From Clostridiales bacterium (lineage in GTDB: Bacteria > Bacillota > Clostridia > Christensenellales > UBA1242), in NCBI GenBank assembly GCA_015069325.1, contig SVIV01000001.1, positions 232,052 to 296,051 of the forward strand: DNA of 64,000 bases. The letters are read 5' to 3'. Positions 10,288-20,945 of the stretch are shown here, in pieces (position 1 is the stretch's first letter; each line of letters opens with the position of its first letter). The notes below the pieces were generated by a model. That model was given only the letters and a program-made list of their open reading frames with translations, was not told the origin of the DNA and did no database searches. A program made the position numbers and the translations under genes.

Positions 10288-12873
10288 TTGTGTTTTTTGA
10301 AGCAATTGCACTATTTTCTCTCGCCATCTATCAATTCGTTTTCGGTTTAACTTAATTAAGACAATCAAGATAATTGAAACAAGTATGATTGCAAAGAATG
10401 TTACAAATACAGTAAATGTTGCAGCTTTTATGTGGAACAGGGCAGGCAATATAAGTATTGCACCTGTTGTTCCTATAAACGAGATTGCAAGCGTAGCCCA
10501 TTTTAGTGGGGTTGCAGGATAGCATAGTGATGCTAGGTTTAAAAATCCAGTATAAGTCATTATAAGCACACAAATTGTAGTATATTCAACATCGCTCATA
10601 ATAAGTGCAGGTTGAGAGTGATATAGACTCATTACAATGATAATATTTATCAGCATAAGTAATGCTCTTGGTAAAGCCCGTTTCAAAACCTGTGGAATAA
10701 AGTTTCCTGTGATTGGTTTGACATTAGGTTCAAATGTCAACATAAATGAAGGTAGACCAATTACAAATGCTTCTAAAATAAGCATCATACTAGGAGTGAA
10801 AGGATAGTTTAATCTAAGGAAAAGTGTGAGTATTGTAAGAGTTATTGCAAAGAATGTTTTCATTAAGAATAAAGATGAAGAGTTTTGCACATTGTTGACA
10901 ACCTGCCTGCCTTCTTTTACAACTGAAGGTAGAGATGAGAAGTTGCTTTCAAGCAAAACGATCTTTGAAATATTTCTCGCCACTTCGCTTCCATCAGCCA
11001 TAGCGATGGAGCAGTCAGCTTCTTTTAATGCAAGTGTATCATTTACACCGTCGCCGGTCATTGATACAACCTTACCTTTATTTTTTAAGGCTTTAATAAG
11101 AGTATATTTTTGTTCTGGTGTAACTCTCCCAAAAACAGTGAATTCTGTTGCCATTTGTTCAACATCTTTTAAACTTGCGTTTTCAAGAGAAACATATTTG
11201 TCGCTGTTTTTTACGCCTACTCGGCTTGCGATTTTTGAAACAGTTGCAGGGTCGTCGCCAGAAATGATTTTGATTTCCACGCCATTATCTTTAAACCATT
11301 GAATTGTTTCAGCAGCATTTTCTCTGATTGTTTCTTCTAAAATGATTAAGGCAAGAAGATTTGATTTTTCGCCAGTCATTTTTTTGTCGAATTTTTCACC
11401 TTCAAGTTCAGAGAATGCCATAACTCTCATTCCTTTTTCAAGTTGGCTTTTAATAAACTCTTTTTGTTCCTGTGAAAGTTTGCAACCAATATTTGAATAA
11501 GAACCTAAGAAATATATTTTTTTGTTTGAAAGTTGAGTGATTGAAAATTTTCGTTCTGATGAAAATTCGGCAATATTTAATGCTGAAAATTCATTATTTT
11601 TCCCAAATTCTTGAATGAGTGCCTGAGCGGTAGAGTTCATCGTCTTTTGGCTGTTAAGCACGTTGGATAATAATTTTTTAACAACAGTAGTTTTCTTATT
11701 TGATGTGGTAAGGAAATCCACAACGTTCATTGTTCCATCAGTAATAGTCCCTGTTTTATCAAGACATAACACATTTGTTCTTGCAAGCATTTCAATAGAA
11801 TACAAATCTCGGACGAGTGTTTTCTTTCTTGCAAGTTTTACAACGCCAATTGCTAAACTTATTGTTACTAAAAGAAACATTCCTGAAGGAATCATACTAG
11901 TAAGGGCGCCACTTGTGTTTCTGATTTGGTCTTGAATAGTAGAGCCTGCAATGCCAAGTTCTTTAAGGAAAGTAAGAATTCCGATAGGAACAAGCGCAAT
12001 TCCGATGTATTTGATAAGTCTATTCAAGTCTTTAAATAGGTCAGATTGTGGAGCTTTAAATTCTTTTGCTTTTTTTGCCATTTGATTGATATAGTTGCTG
12101 TTTCCAACCTTATCAATCCTTGCGAAACATTTTCCGGCAACGACAAAGCTTCCTGAAAGAAGATTCCCATTTACGCTTTTAGGTATAGAGTTTGATTCGC
12201 CAGTAAGCAAACTTTCATTTACATCAACTTGACCTTCTATAATCACGCAATCAGAAGGGATTTGATTCCCACTTGTGAGCACAATTATGTCATCAAGAAC
12301 AAGTCTTTCTGAAGGTATTTTTATTGTTTTGCCTTCTCGCACCGTCGTAACCATAGGAATGGTCATCATCGACAATTTTTCAACGGCTATTTTTGCTCTT
12401 ATTTCTTGTATAATAGAAATTGCGGTGTTTGCCACAATGACAAATACAAACAGTAAGTCTGAATACGCTCCAACTGCAAGAAGTGCAACAACGATAACCA
12501 TCCAAAGCATATTGAAGAAAGTGAAAATGTTTTTCAAGAAAATTGATTTATATGTTTTTGTTGTAGGAAGCTTTGCATTATTCACAAGCTCTTGACTTTC
12601 TCGCAAAGCGACCTGCTGTTCGTTTAATCCTTGTGCAGGCTCTGGTGAAAATCTTTCAATTTTTTCATCAACAACAATTATATTTTCTTCTACTTCTTTA
12701 GTCTTTTTTTGTTTGGTATATTTTTTCTTAAATTTTTCAAAAAAACTTATATTGTTGTCTATTCCCGCTTGGGAGCAAAACAGTTTTTCCAGTCTAAAAG
12801 GTGCTGGAAATTTGCGAACATATCGATGTTTTGTTTTTACTATTGCGTTTGGTAAACTCTTATACTTTTTCAT
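10285..12873 (-). CDS. Cation-translocating P-type ATPase (HAD family)
   Basis: CLDKTGTITDGTMN phosphorylation motif, VNESLLTGES, MTGDGVNDTLALKEADCSIAMADGSE hinge; start taken at internal MKKYKSLPN. Confidence 0.92.
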   Translation of the reverse strand: MKKYKSLPNAIVKTKHRYVRKFPAPFRLEKLFCSQAGIDNNISFFEKFKKKYTKQKKTKEVEENIIVVDEKIERFSPEPAQGLNEQQVALRESQELVNNAKLPTTKTYKSIFLKNIFTFFNMLWMVIVVALLAVGAYSDLLFVFVIVANTAISIIQEIRAKIAVEKLSMMTIPMVTTVREGKTIKIPSERLVLDDIIVLTSGNQIPSDCVIIEGQVDVNESLLTGESNSIPKSVNGNLLSGSFVVAGKCFARIDKVGNSNYINQMAKKAKEFKAPQSDLFKDLNRLIKYIGIALVPIGILTFLKELGIAGSTIQDQIRNTSGALTSMIPSGMFLLVTISLAIGVVKLARKKTLVRDLYSIEMLARTNVLCLDKTGTITDGTMNVVDFLTTSNKKTTVVKKLLSNVLNSQKTMNSTAQALIQEFGKNNEFSALNIAEFSSERKFSITQLSNKKIYFLGSYSNIGCKLSQEQKEFIKSQLEKGMRVMAFSELEGEKFDKKMTGEKSNLLALIILEETIRENAAETIQWFKDNGVEIKIISGDDPATVSKIASRVGVKNSDKYVSLENASLKDVEQMATEFTVFGRVTPEQKYTLIKALKNKGKVVSMTGDGVNDTLALKEADCSIAMADGSEVARNISKIVLLESNFSSLPSVVKEGRQVVNNVQNSSSLFLMKTFFAITLTILTLFLRLNYPFTPSMMLILEAFVIGLPSFMLTFEPNVKPITGNFIPQVLKRALPRALLMLINIIIVMSLYHSQPALIMSDVEYTTICVLIMTYTGFLNLASLCYPATPLKWATLAISFIGTTGAILILPALFHIKAATFTVFVTFFAIILVSIILIVLIKLNRKRIDRWREKIVQLLQKTQ

Positions 12874-12987
12874 TAATTCAATTATATAATATAATATGAC
12901 AAAAGTCAACTTTATTACTAATTTGATTTGACTTTGTTTCAGAAAATGAGTATTCTATTAGTAGCAAATGACAAAAAGGGAGATAAT

Positions 12988-14226
12988 ATGAAAATTGAAT
13001 GCTCAAAATCGCTAAAAAATTTAGCAAACAAATTTCCTTGTGAACTTTATATAGTAGGCGGTTATGTGCGAAACCATCTTTTGGGAATCGAAAGAGAAGA
13101 TGTGGATATTTGTTCTAAGTTGACTCTTGGTGAAGTGGAACAACTGTTGCAGGGAAGCGAGTTTGAAATTACAGTCAAAAGTAAAGTTTTGGGGTCTGCT
13201 TTGATTATCGCGGGTTCTGAAAAATATGAATATACAACTTTCCGCAGAGACTTTTATGCAGAAGGTGGCAATCATATGCCTGAAAGAGTGGAATTTATCG
13301 ATAGCCTGGAAGAAGATGCAAAACGCAGAGATTTTACTTGTAATGCCATTTATTATGACATTAAAAATGAAAAATTAATTGATTTTTATAATGGGGTTGA
13401 AGATATTAAGAAAAGAATTCTTAAAACAGTTGAAACCCCTGAAGATGTCTTAAAATATGATGGATTGCGAATTTTTAGACTTTTCCGTTTTCAATGTGAA
13501 TTAAATTTTAAAATAGATAGGACAACACTTCTTACAGCGTTTAAATATAAAAATAATTTAAGAGACATTTCGGGTGACAGAGTGCTTTATGAAATAGAAC
13601 GCATTTTACATAGTCCAAGTAAGTATGAAGGATTATCAAAGCCAAAAGCATATATGAAAGCACTTAAAAATTTCAACAAAGGTGCACTTTGGCCAACATT
13701 TGGTATTGATTGCAATAAATTAAGGTTTAAAATGGTGAAAAAAGTTGACCATAAATCACAGGGCTTTTTGATTGATGTCGTTGACAATGTTAAGCCAATT
13801 TCAATCTCATACTACCTTAATTTAATTCTCTCTGAATCTTTTGGTGTTGGTAAAAAGTTGTGTGATTATTATATCAACATATTATCAGGGTATTATGAAG
13901 CATTAAATTTTAGGCAAAACAAACCATATTTCTTTAAATATTTTGACAACTTCCCACAAATTCACGAACTTCTTGTGCATAAGTCAAAATATCTTGCAAA
14001 CAAATATGAATTTTTCTATAAATACATTATTTCGCATAGACTTGTGGTAACAGTGAAAGATTTAAAAATAACAGGGGACGATATTAAAGAAAAATATCCA
14101 ACCGTTCAACCGCATAGATATAAATCTATACTTGAAAGTTTGCTTAGTGATGTCTTTGATGGGCTACTTTTCAATGAGAGAGAAGCGCTTATTAAAGCGG
14201 TTGAAGGAAAATTAAAATATCTATAA
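12988..14226 (+). CDS. cca: CCA tRNA nucleotidyltransferase
   Basis: LYIVGGYVRNHLLGIEREDVDICSK, YTTFRRD, KRRDFTCNAIYYD; start at 12988 after GGGAGATAAT. Confidence 0.93.
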   Translation: MKIECSKSLKNLANKFPCELYIVGGYVRNHLLGIEREDVDICSKLTLGEVEQLLQGSEFEITVKSKVLGSALIIAGSEKYEYTTFRRDFYAEGGNHMPERVEFIDSLEEDAKRRDFTCNAIYYDIKNEKLIDFYNGVEDIKKRILKTVETPEDVLKYDGLRIFRLFRFQCELNFKIDRTTLLTAFKYKNNLRDISGDRVLYEIERILHSPSKYEGLSKPKAYMKALKNFNKGALWPTFGIDCNKLRFKMVKKVDHKSQGFLIDVVDNVKPISISYYLNLILSESFGVGKKLCDYYINILSGYYEALNFRQNKPYFFKYFDNFPQIHELLVHKSKYLANKYEFFYKYIISHRLVVTVKDLKITGDDIKEKYPTVQPHRYKSILESLLSDVFDGLLFNEREALIKAVEGKLKYL

Positions 14227-14251
14227 AAACAGCATTATAGCTGTTTTTTTG
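14225..14251 (+). terminator. Rho-independent terminator after cca
   Basis: AAAAACAGC-attata-GCTGTTTTTTT. Confidence 0.75.
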
Positions 14252-14297
14252 TTTTGTGATGCACATTTGTTGTGATACAATGATATAAAAGGTAAAG

Positions 14298-16331
14298 GTG
14301 ATTATGAAAATTGTGATTGATAAGCTTATAAATATAATAAAACGAATGGCAAATGACGAAAAGTATTCTGACATAACTTTTTCAAATAAAGAAAGAGATT
14401 GCTTGGAAGATTTAGCAACAAGTTTTGAATATTTAGTTTGTTATTCGCCTAATTATAAAATTTGCAGTGTTGATATGGCAAATAAGATTTTGCAAGAAAA
14501 TACAATTTTTAAAGATGTTTATTATCTGCAAAGTAAAGACTGTCAAGAGCTTATTAATGACAATGAAGAATTGAAAGACTTTATCATCAATGGAAAACCT
14601 TATCACAAAATGTTGACTAATATTTCAAGTTTCATTGCACTCAATCAACAATTTAAAAAAGATGATAATTTTTTGTATGAGTATATTCAATTTGGATGTA
14701 ATAAATCACAACAATTAAAAATATCTGGCTCGACTTTTCCCATTAAATATTATGTGCCTGTGGAAATTTCGCAAGAAGATGTAGATGGGCGTTTTTCAAA
14801 ATTTATTATAGAAAAGACAGATGAGCAAATTGCAATAAATATATATGCTTTTGAAGAAACTTGGGATTTGTCAGATATGAAAAAATTTAGAGTGAAAGCA
14901 GATTCGTTTTTTGAAAGACAAAAAATTATCAATACAAAGCTTCGTAATTGTGTAAATTATTATATTAAAGTTGCAGACAAGTGGATTTTAAATCAGATTT
15001 ATGATTATGAATGGCAAAAGACAATAGAAAAAATGAGAGAGCATCAAACAAAATTCTTGCTTGTTGATCAAAATGGCAAGATTCTTGACAACAGTAAGGA
15101 AGATGCTAAATCTGTTTTAAAATTAGCAAGAGACACAATTACGCACGAAAATATGTATAATTATTTTGTAGAAGAACCACGAATAGGAGCATTTTCTGGC
15201 AAGGTGTTTATTTTAGATGAAAGTAAGGCGCTATTATTCCCTGAAGATATATATCCAACCCTTGCACACATCAATAGATTAAATTATTTAGAAACAAAGC
15301 ATAATTGTTTGTATGTTTATAGTCCGAAAATAGAAAATCCTATAATTTCAGAACAGCAGTGGCGAGAATATTTCAATGCTTGCAGAATAATTGAAGTTGG
15401 CAATTTTTTAGATGATGAAAAGAAAAAACTAGATATAGTGATTGAGCATTATTTAGAGAAGTATAACAATGAATATCAAGATAGCAGTGAATTGCCAAAA
15501 TATTTAGAAAGTAATTTAAAAAACATCTTCAATAATTTAACATTTACATTAACAGAATTTGAAAATGTAGATTTTTTAATAGCAAAACTAATGACAAATC
15601 AACATATAAATCAAGCTTCGGCTGATGAACAAGGCGATGTAATAAAATTTTACTTTAATATGTTTTACAGCACCAGCATTGTGCGTAAAGATATTCTATT
15701 GGCGAATGGTAAAAATGATAAATTATGCTTAAAGTCAACAGCATTCCCGTGTCTTTGGGGGAATATGTATGCAGACTTATTTGCAAAAGATAAACGAGGA
15801 ACGTTAAACAATTTTGCGCATTATAGAGATGAACTTTATTTCTTCTTGTGTAGCTTTCTTATCTATACAAATTTAATTTACAACAACTTTGATGATGACA
15901 TTACATATCGAAAAAGCAAGTTGTCTGATAGTGAGATTAATAGGTTGAGATTGTTGCTGACTGATGAAATTTTTGCCGATTTCAACAAAATAAACAAAAA
16001 GGACAAAACGCAAAGCAAAGTTTGTAAATTGCAAGATAAACTTGATGTGATTTCAAATATGAGAAATTGTGTTGCGCATTATGAATTTTATGTCAAAATG
16101 TCAAAAAACGGGAAGCCAGAAGACCATACTTTAATCTTTGTTTATAATAAAGATCAAAAAAGGCCAAATACATATTTTAATATTACGGTCAAAAACTTTA
16201 TTAAATTTATCACAAATCCTATATTTGTAAATTATAAACCTTACAACTATAATTATATAGAAACAAACAGTTTTGATTCCTTGATTGATAATGTTGCAAG
16301 TAAAATTAAACAATATAAAAAAACAGTCTAG
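14298..16331 (+). CDS. Large orphan protein with two RX4H (HEPN-like) motifs; function unknown
   Basis: 677 aa. KLARDTITHENMYN (R278-H283) and NMRNCVAHYEFY (R589-H594), each in Rx4H spacing. HEPN assignment is inference from motif only. Confidence 0.6.
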   Translation: MIMKIVIDKLINIIKRMANDEKYSDITFSNKERDCLEDLATSFEYLVCYSPNYKICSVDMANKILQENTIFKDVYYLQSKDCQELINDNEELKDFIINGKPYHKMLTNISSFIALNQQFKKDDNFLYEYIQFGCNKSQQLKISGSTFPIKYYVPVEISQEDVDGRFSKFIIEKTDEQIAINIYAFEETWDLSDMKKFRVKADSFFERQKIINTKLRNCVNYYIKVADKWILNQIYDYEWQKTIEKMREHQTKFLLVDQNGKILDNSKEDAKSVLKLARDTITHENMYNYFVEEPRIGAFSGKVFILDESKALLFPEDIYPTLAHINRLNYLETKHNCLYVYSPKIENPIISEQQWREYFNACRIIEVGNFLDDEKKKLDIVIEHYLEKYNNEYQDSSELPKYLESNLKNIFNNLTFTLTEFENVDFLIAKLMTNQHINQASADEQGDVIKFYFNMFYSTSIVRKDILLANGKNDKLCLKSTAFPCLWGNMYADLFAKDKRGTLNNFAHYRDELYFFLCSFLIYTNLIYNNFDDDITYRKSKLSDSEINRLRLLLTDEIFADFNKINKKDKTQSKVCKLQDKLDVISNMRNCVAHYEFYVKMSKNGKPEDHTLIFVYNKDQKRPNTYFNITVKNFIKFITNPIFVNYKPYNYNYIETNSFDSLIDNVASKIKQYKKTV

Positions 16332-16345
16332 CGGCTGTTTTTTAT
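16317..16345. terminator. Bidirectional terminator between convergent genes
   Basis: AAAAAACAG-tctagcgg-CTGTTTTTT overlapping the stop of the upstream gene. Confidence 0.65.
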
Positions 16346-17832
16346 TTTAAATTCCATCTGGCTTTTGCGTTGTCGATGGTGTTTTGTGTTATTTTTTGCG
16401 GAGGGATATATTTGACTGAGCTACTTGGCAGGGTCATTCCTTCTTCTAATGAGAAAGTTCCTTCAACAATTACTCCATTTTGTGGTAGATATCGGTCATT
16501 TCGTATTTGTTTTTCTTGGATAAGTTCGCCATTTTTATAGTATTGCACAAATCCTTTTGATTCATATCCTTCAATTGGATACTTAAGCCGATAATATTCT
16601 CCTTTGTATAGCACCTTATCTTCATATTCGCCTTTTGTATCTGCAATGATGTCATCTCCGCCGTGCGGAATGACTTTAATAAGCTCTGCTTTAGTTGATA
16701 TGGTTAGCCCTTCTTCTAAAGGCTCTCCATATACTTCAACAACTGCGTTATTGTCGGTTGTATAACTTTTGATAAATATTGGTGTATCAAGATTATTTTG
16801 AAAAACTAGGTCTGCATAGCCTTCGCTTACCATTGCATCAAAAGATAACGGAACATAAGAAGCCGGCAATGTGTGATGGCAAACCTGCAAAACATCTATG
16901 TCAGATAAGAGTAGGGCGTTATAAAGCGTAGTTGATGCTTGACAAACACCACCGCCTAATCCAGGGACATATTGACCGGCAACAATAATTTTTGCTGTTT
17001 TATATCCATTTTCTTCGTTGCGCACGCCAGTTGTCGCATTAAAAGATATTTTTTCTCCGCTTTCAACAATCATTCCGTTGAATTTTGAAAGAGCAAGAGA
17101 GATATTTTCTTTCCGATCGCGTGCAGATTTTGAAAAGTCTGTTGAAAATTTCCCCCTAAGGCTGATGCGAGAAACAAAATCGTTTAAGTCGTTTTCAGGA
17201 TAAATGATTTTAGTAGGAACTTCAATAATTGGTTGAATTGTGCCAGCAACAGCTTGAGAAATTTGTTTTTTTAGTAATGCTTCATCAACAATTTTTAATT
17301 CTCCATTTCCGATCACGGAAAACATTTGATCGGCATTAGGATTAAATGCAATGTTTTGAGATGGTGTAGAAGACTCAATCTCGCTTTTTATTTCCGCTAC
17401 TTTTTGGTCTATTCCGCAGTATATATCTTCTGCACTGATGTCAGAAACTGGTGTCATCTTATCATTACTTTGTGGATTAGGGCGACTTGAACGGGAAAGT
17501 GCGATTGAGTTTAATGGGATTGAAATATTAGAAGAAACTTCCAAGTCATCTCCTGTTATCTGCCAGCTTTTGTTGTCTGATTTTATGGTTATATTAATGT
17601 TTTCTTTGTCAACAAGTGCCTTTTTAGTAATTTCATCTTCTGCTTCTGATGTTGTTAAGCCTGAAACATCAACTCCGTTTATATATGTTCTGTCCGCAAA
17701 TTTATCTTGAGAAGTTGTTTTGTTGTCTCCAAAATATAATTGACAAAACACAAGCAATCCTACTGCAATACAAGCTACAACTCCAAGCCAAATTATTGAT
17801 GATTTCTTGTTTTTAGACGTATTATTTTTCAA
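16342..17832 (-). CDS. VanW-family protein with peptidoglycan-binding-like N-terminal region
   Basis: GEKISFNATTGVRNEENGYKTAKIIVAGQYVPGLGGGVCQASTTLYNALL (VanW signature); N-terminal TM. Confidence 0.9.
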   Translation of the reverse strand: MKNNTSKNKKSSIIWLGVVACIAVGLLVFCQLYFGDNKTTSQDKFADRTYINGVDVSGLTTSEAEDEITKKALVDKENINITIKSDNKSWQITGDDLEVSSNISIPLNSIALSRSSRPNPQSNDKMTPVSDISAEDIYCGIDQKVAEIKSEIESSTPSQNIAFNPNADQMFSVIGNGELKIVDEALLKKQISQAVAGTIQPIIEVPTKIIYPENDLNDFVSRISLRGKFSTDFSKSARDRKENISLALSKFNGMIVESGEKISFNATTGVRNEENGYKTAKIIVAGQYVPGLGGGVCQASTTLYNALLLSDIDVLQVCHHTLPASYVPLSFDAMVSEGYADLVFQNNLDTPIFIKSYTTDNNAVVEVYGEPLEEGLTISTKAELIKVIPHGGDDIIADTKGEYEDKVLYKGEYYRLKYPIEGYESKGFVQYYKNGELIQEKQIRNDRYLPQNGVIVEGTFSLEEGMTLPSSSVKYIPPQKITQNTIDNAKARWNLK

Positions 17833-17920
17833 ATTGACTCTCCTTTTTAGTTATTTTTTGCAAGCATTTCGAAAATATACAATTCAGAATAATTATCTTT
17901 GTAATGAAAATAATACTAAT

Positions 17921-18616
17921 ATGAAAAAGAGAATATCTCATATTTTGATTGTTGTTGGTGCTATAGTCCTAATTATAGGGGCAGTTTATTTAATACTTTA
18001 TTGGACGGGAGTTTGGGAGAAAATTAATTCTGTTGAAAAACTGCAAATGGCGATTAAATACTTAGGTTTTTGGGGAAGAGTTGCATTCGTGTCATTACAA
18101 TTACTTCAAGTAACATTTTTGCCGCTTCCTTCGCCAATAATTGTGGGGGCAGGGGCTCTTATTTATGGGCCGTTTGAAGCAAGCCTTCTTTCTCTTGCAG
18201 GAATTTTAATGGGCAGTGCACTTGCATTTTTTATAGGAAGAGTTTTTGGCGAGAAAGTAGTGGTGTTTATGGTGGGGGAAGAAAGCTGTAAAAAATGGCA
18301 AAAATTTTTAAATAAGTGCAAATATTCTTTTATATTAATGATGCTTTTACCCCTTTTCCCTGACGATATATTATGCTTAGTTGCAGGCCTTACCGATATG
18401 AGCTGGGAATTTTTTATGACATCGCAATTCATAGCAAGACCAATAGGGATTTTTTTGGTAAGTTATTTTTCAAGTGGAACCGTTATTCCATATCAAGGTT
18501 GGGGCCTGATTGTTTGGGGAATCTTATTGGTTGTAAGTATAATATTGATTTATTTATCAAGTAAATATAACGAAAAAATAGAGAAATTTATAAAGAAATT
18601 TTTTGTCAGGCAATAG
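17921..18616 (+). CDS. TVP38/TMEM64 (SNARE-associated/DedA-like) membrane protein
   Basis: PIIVGAGALIYGPFEASLLSLAGILMGSALAFFIGRVFGEK and LPLFPDDILCLVAGLTDMSWEFF; start after the vanW-divergent region. Confidence 0.85.
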   Translation: MKKRISHILIVVGAIVLIIGAVYLILYWTGVWEKINSVEKLQMAIKYLGFWGRVAFVSLQLLQVTFLPLPSPIIVGAGALIYGPFEASLLSLAGILMGSALAFFIGRVFGEKVVVFMVGEESCKKWQKFLNKCKYSFILMMLLPLFPDDILCLVAGLTDMSWEFFMTSQFIARPIGIFLVSYFSSGTVIPYQGWGLIVWGILLVVSIILIYLSSKYNEKIEKFIKKFFVRQ

Positions 18617-18670
18617 GACAAGAGAAAGTATAAAAAAGACTATCCATTAATACCTTATTATGAGGAAAGA

Positions 18671-20212
18671 ATGAAGTCTTTATTTAAAACAGTTGCTTTG
18701 ATTACGGTATTTACCTTTTTAACTAGAATTTTAGGATTTGTTTTTAGGATTATTTTATCAAGAAGTGTGGGGGCAGAAGGTATTGGAATTTACCAAGTCG
18801 CATCTTCCATCTTTATGGTCCTTCTTACTATTATTGCAAGTGGTATTCCTTTTATTATTTCAAGAATCAGTGCGGGCTATTATGCAGATAAGAAAAACAA
18901 AGAAGCATCTTCATTTGTCTCTGTTGTATTGATTTTTACTTTGATTTTATCAATTGCAATTGCTTTAATCGTTTTTGTAATGCAGCGATTCTTTGCAAAA
19001 ATGTTTACACAAGTAGGTGGAATAGCTGTGCTTCTCGCATTGTTGCCAAGTTTGATATTTTCAGCAGTTTATTGTGTGTTTCGTGGAGATTTATGGGGAA
19101 AAGGTAATTATTTCGCACTTTGCGTAACAGAATTTTATGAGCAGATTATCAGAATCGTTCTCAGTCTTTTGCTTATAAATATTTCATTTTCAGCCCTTCA
19201 AAATGCGTTTAATTTAAGCTTAGCAATGAGCATTGCTTGTTTCTTTTCAATGTTGCTAGCGATAGTAATGCATTTTTATTATGGTGGGAGATTAGGAAAA
19301 TTTAAAAAAGGAATGTTGAAGCCCTTTTTAAAACAAGCCTGTCCAATAACATTTATGCGTGTGGCTGGTTCATTTGTTCAGCCATTAGTTGCAATAATAA
19401 TCCCTATGCGACTAATCGCAATAGGATATACAAGTTCGCAAGCATTGTCGCTATATGGCGTTGCGATGGGAATGACGATGCCACTTTTGTTTGTGCCGAC
19501 TACGATTATAGGTTCTCTTTCTACAGCATTAGTGCCTGACATTTCAACTGCAGTGGTGCAAAACAATCAAACACATATAGAGCGAAGGATAAACTTTTCT
19601 CTTGTCTTTGCAATGGCTGTATCTGCGATGTTTGTGCCTGTGTTTTTGGGAATGGGTGAAATTTTAGGGGTGTTTTTATTTGATAATGTTTTAAGCGGAT
19701 TTTTATTGCAGTCATCTGCTTGGATTTTATTACCATTAGGTTTGACAAATATGTCATCATCACTTTTAAACTCGTTGGGATTGGAAAATAAGTCATTTTA
19801 TAGTTTTTTACTTGGCGCAATTGTTATGTTTGCGTGCATTTGGTTGATGACTCCATTGATGGGGATTAATGCACTTGTTTTGGCGATGGGGCTGAATTAT
19901 GTAGTGGCATTTTTGATGAATTATAGACTGTTAAAAAAGCACGCAAAAGTTAATTTGAAAATTGGGAAAATGTTTTTAAAATTTATTTGTGTTATAGTGC
20001 CTTCAGGTGCGTTGACTGCTTTTATTGTTAGTTTAAGCGAATATATTTTTCCTACCTTTGTTATATTGGTTGTTGGTTCAATTGTTTCGTTTGGAAGTTT
20101 TATTCTTTTGTCGATGACCTTTAATTTGATTGATATAAAGACAATTTATTTTGCAATAAAACAAAAGATTAACACAAAAATCAAAAAAAAGGTAAAAAAA
20201 CATAATTTTTGA
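18671..20212 (+). CDS. spoVB: Stage V sporulation protein B-like MOP flippase
   Basis: SpoVB/PST-family N-terminus (TRILGFVFRIILSRSVGAEGIGIYQVASSIFMVLLTIIASGIPFIISR), ~14 TMs. Confidence 0.85.
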   Translation: MKSLFKTVALITVFTFLTRILGFVFRIILSRSVGAEGIGIYQVASSIFMVLLTIIASGIPFIISRISAGYYADKKNKEASSFVSVVLIFTLILSIAIALIVFVMQRFFAKMFTQVGGIAVLLALLPSLIFSAVYCVFRGDLWGKGNYFALCVTEFYEQIIRIVLSLLLINISFSALQNAFNLSLAMSIACFFSMLLAIVMHFYYGGRLGKFKKGMLKPFLKQACPITFMRVAGSFVQPLVAIIIPMRLIAIGYTSSQALSLYGVAMGMTMPLLFVPTTIIGSLSTALVPDISTAVVQNNQTHIERRINFSLVFAMAVSAMFVPVFLGMGEILGVFLFDNVLSGFLLQSSAWILLPLGLTNMSSSLLNSLGLENKSFYSFLLGAIVMFACIWLMTPLMGINALVLAMGLNYVVAFLMNYRLLKKHAKVNLKIGKMFLKFICVIVPSGALTAFIVSLSEYIFPTFVILVVGSIVSFGSFILLSMTFNLIDIKTIYFAIKQKINTKIKKKVKKHNF

Positions 20213-20225
20213 TAATAATAATGTT

Positions 20226-20945
20226 ATGCTTACGATAATAATTAGGTCGATTCTTATTTATGTGATAGTGTTATTTGTGTTTAGGGTTATGGGCAAAAGG
20301 CAATTGGGGCAGATGCAACCATTTGAGCTTGTTCTTACTTTAATTATTGCAGATTTGGCTACAATTCCTATGGCTGAAGTATCAGTCCCTGTTTTGCACG
20401 GGGTAGTGCCTTTATTAACACTTGTTGTCTTGCATTTTTTGTTGACTTGGCTAACGAAAATTAGTCAAAGGATAAGTAAGATAATCAGTGGGAAACCTGT
20501 TATTGTTGTGAATCCTAAAGGTATAGATTTTGAAGCGATGAAAAAATTAAATCTCTCCATCGATGACCTTTTTGCTGCTTTACGAGAGAATGGTTATTTT
20601 TCGATTGCGCAAATTCAATATGCAATTATGGAAACAAATGGGAAAATAAGCATAATGCCAAAAGCACAAAGTGCACCAGTTACAAATGGGGATATGAAAA
20701 TCAAGTGTGATGATAGTTTTATCCCTATAATTTTAATCAACGAAGGGAAAATAATGAAAGACAATTGTGCTTTGGCAGGCATAAATGAACAAGAATTATC
20801 AACTATTGCTAAAAAACAAAATTGCGAGAAATTAAAAGATGTTTTGATATTATCGGTTGACCAGTCGGGAGAAGGGTATATTCAAATACAAGGTGGCGAA
20901 GGGCAATCCTTTAAAACTAAAAGGTTGGTTTCTGATGAAAAGTAA
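20226..20945 (+). CDS. DUF421 (YetF-like) membrane protein
   Basis: VFRVMGKRQLGQMQPFELVLTLIIADLATIPM; NGYFSIAQIQYAIMETNGKISIMPK. Confidence 0.92.
   Translation: MLTIIIRSILIYVIVLFVFRVMGKRQLGQMQPFELVLTLIIADLATIPMAEVSVPVLHGVVPLLTLVVLHFLLTWLTKISQRISKIISGKPVIVVNPKGIDFEAMKKLNLSIDDLFAALRENGYFSIAQIQYAIMETNGKISIMPKAQSAPVTNGDMKIKCDDSFIPIILINEGKIMKDNCALAGINEQELSTIAKKQNCEKLKDVLILSVDQSGEGYIQIQGGEGQSFKTKRLVSDEK

Noticed and set aside
14298-16331. Calling the dual-RX4H protein a Cas13 effector
   Set aside because: No CRISPR array, cas1/cas2 or direct repeat seen; motif spacing and size alone are insufficient.
12988-16331. MNT-HEPN toxin-antitoxin pair
   Set aside because: The nucleotidyltransferase is a full-length housekeeping Cca, not a minimal MNT, and a terminator separates the genes.
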